A stretch of 64,000 nt of DNA from positions 2,775,001 to 2,839,000 of the forward strand of contig NZ_CP119082.1 of NCBI RefSeq assembly GCF_029027965.1, read 5' to 3'. The DNA is from Paracoccus sp. S3-43 (lineage in GTDB: Bacteria > Pseudomonadota > Alphaproteobacteria > Rhodobacterales > Rhodobacteraceae). Below the pieces are notes generated by a model that was given only the letters and a program-made list of their open reading frames with translations, was not told the origin of the DNA and made no database searches. Below, piece after piece: positions 63,383-64,000 of the stretch (the stretch's first letter is position 1; each line of letters starts with the position of its first letter). The translations under genes and the position numbers were made by a program.

Positions 63383-64000
63383 TCAGCCCTCGGCCGGTTC
63401 TTCCTTGGTCTCGGTGATCTCCTGGCCGGTTTCCTGGTCGACCATCTTCATGCCCAGGCGGACCTTGCCGCGATCGTCGAAGCCCAGCAGCTTGACCTTG
63501 ACCTCCTGACCTTCCTTCAGCAGTTCGTTCGGATGGTTCAGGCGCTTGTTGGCGATCTGGGACACATGGACCAGGCCGTCGCGCTTGCCGAAGAAGTTCA
63601 CGAAGGCGCCGAAATCGACCAGCTTGACGACCTTGCCGGTATAGATCCGGCCTTCTTCCGGCTCGGCCACAATCGAATAGATCATGTCATAGGCCTTCTT
63701 GATCGAATCGGCATTGGCCGAGGCGATCTTGATGGTGCCGTCGTCGTTGATGTCGACCTTGGCGCCCGAAACCTCGACGATCTCGCGGATGACCTTGCCG
63801 CCGGACCCGATCACTTCGCGAATCTTGTCGGTCGGGATCTGCATCGTCTCGATCCGGGGGGCGTGGGCCGAAAATTCGCGGCGGCCTTCGGTCAGGGCCT
63901 TGGCCATTTCGCCCAGGATGTGCAGACGGCCTTCCTTGGCCTGCGCCAGGGCCTGTTCCATGATGGCAGGCGTGATGCCCGCGACCTTGATGTCCATCTG
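63383..64000 (-). CDS. pnp: Polyribonucleotide nucleotidyltransferase, C-terminal part
   Basis: The last 206 codons are in the window; the gene continues past the right edge. The visible part has the end of the second RNase PH domain ([31 protein letters not shown]), the KH domain ([45 protein letters not shown]) and the S1 domain ([72 protein letters not shown]). PNPase degrades RNA from the 3' end and takes part in the degradosome. Confidence 0.96.
   Translation of the reverse strand, partial: QMDIKVAGITPAIMEQALAQAKEGRLHILGEMAKALTEGRREFSAHAPRIETMQIPTDKIREVIGSGGKVIREIVEVSGAKVDINDDGTIKIASANADSIKKAYDMIYSIVAEPEEGRIYTGKVVKLVDFGAFVNFFGKRDGLVHVSQIANKRLNHPNELLKEGQEVKVKLLGFDDRGKVRLGMKMVDQETGQEITETKEEPAEG

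Overview
The window looks like chromosomal DNA of a high-GC alphaproteobacterium of the Rhodobacteraceae, most like Paracoccus. The grounds are gene content and style: the cell-cycle methyltransferase CcrM, a Rhodobacterales-type flagellar cluster, a VPLPA-CTERM secreted protein, the rsfS-rlmH-gpmI-envC-ctpA-rppH operon, and strong G/C bias at third codon positions. No rRNA, tRNA, CRISPR array or prophage was seen. Two identical copies of an IS5-type element are present. Nearly all the rest is tightly packed coding sequence, much of it with ATGA or TGATG stop/start overlaps.

Layout. 1-6.0 kb: an ABC exporter and an MFS carrier operon with a flavin reductase, then chrA, gabT and a META-domain lipoprotein. 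6.0-12.7 kb: a rhomboid protease, the two halves of MnmC as separate divergent genes, an NnrU-like protein, a DUF4202-CbiX pair, an ArsR/SRPBCC pair sharing a palindromic operator, and a GNAT-CinA-like pair. 12.8-18.9 kb: map and an RND efflux operon with two adaptor subunits. 18.9-23.2 kb: divergent kynurenine genes (kynU, kynB), a YbaK-type deacylase and a lytic transglycosylase. 23.3-24.5 kb: a small AT-rich gene split by IS copy 1. 24.6-30.2 kb: the rsfS to rppH operon, in which rsfS appears to start at CTG. 30.5-36.2 kb: leuC, an alanine-repeat micro-ORF tract, a VPLPA-CTERM gene, leuD, ccrM, rnhB and allA. 36.3-42.7 kb: an Fsr-type MFS carrier, a GntR/UTRA regulator, an orphan TRAP large permease, an L,D-transpeptidase overlapping an extensin-like peptidase, and a Crp/Fnr regulator with IS copy 2 just upstream. 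43.6-59.3 kb: flagellar genes in two blocks (fliI, then flgB-flgC-fliE-fliQ-flgF-flgG-flgA-flgH-fliL; and motB-flgE-flgK-flgL-flgI), separated by a dTDP-rhamnose operon (rmlC-rmlB-rmlD-rmlA) and a decayed glycosyltransferase. 59.4-64 kb: an aldehyde dehydrogenase, a 1-Cys peroxiredoxin, a glycosyltransferase-like gene, an unknown gene and the 3' part of pnp.

How the genes work together. Several pairs make sense as units: chrA with the flavin reductase (chromate), kynU with kynB (tryptophan breakdown), the L,D-transpeptidase with the LAS-type peptidase (wall cross-links), and the TriABC-like pump. The flagellar set covers rod, hook, rings, junction proteins, ATPase and stator B. Within the window it lacks fliP, fliR, flhA, flhB, fliF, fliG, fliM, fliN, motA and flagellin, which must be elsewhere if the cell swims. 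No clearly new multi-gene system was found. The best leads are the rsfS CTG start, the IS split of the small membrane gene (whose frame can be rebuilt exactly), the 43-bp element placed the same way after two stop codons, and the leuC-leuD intergenic region.
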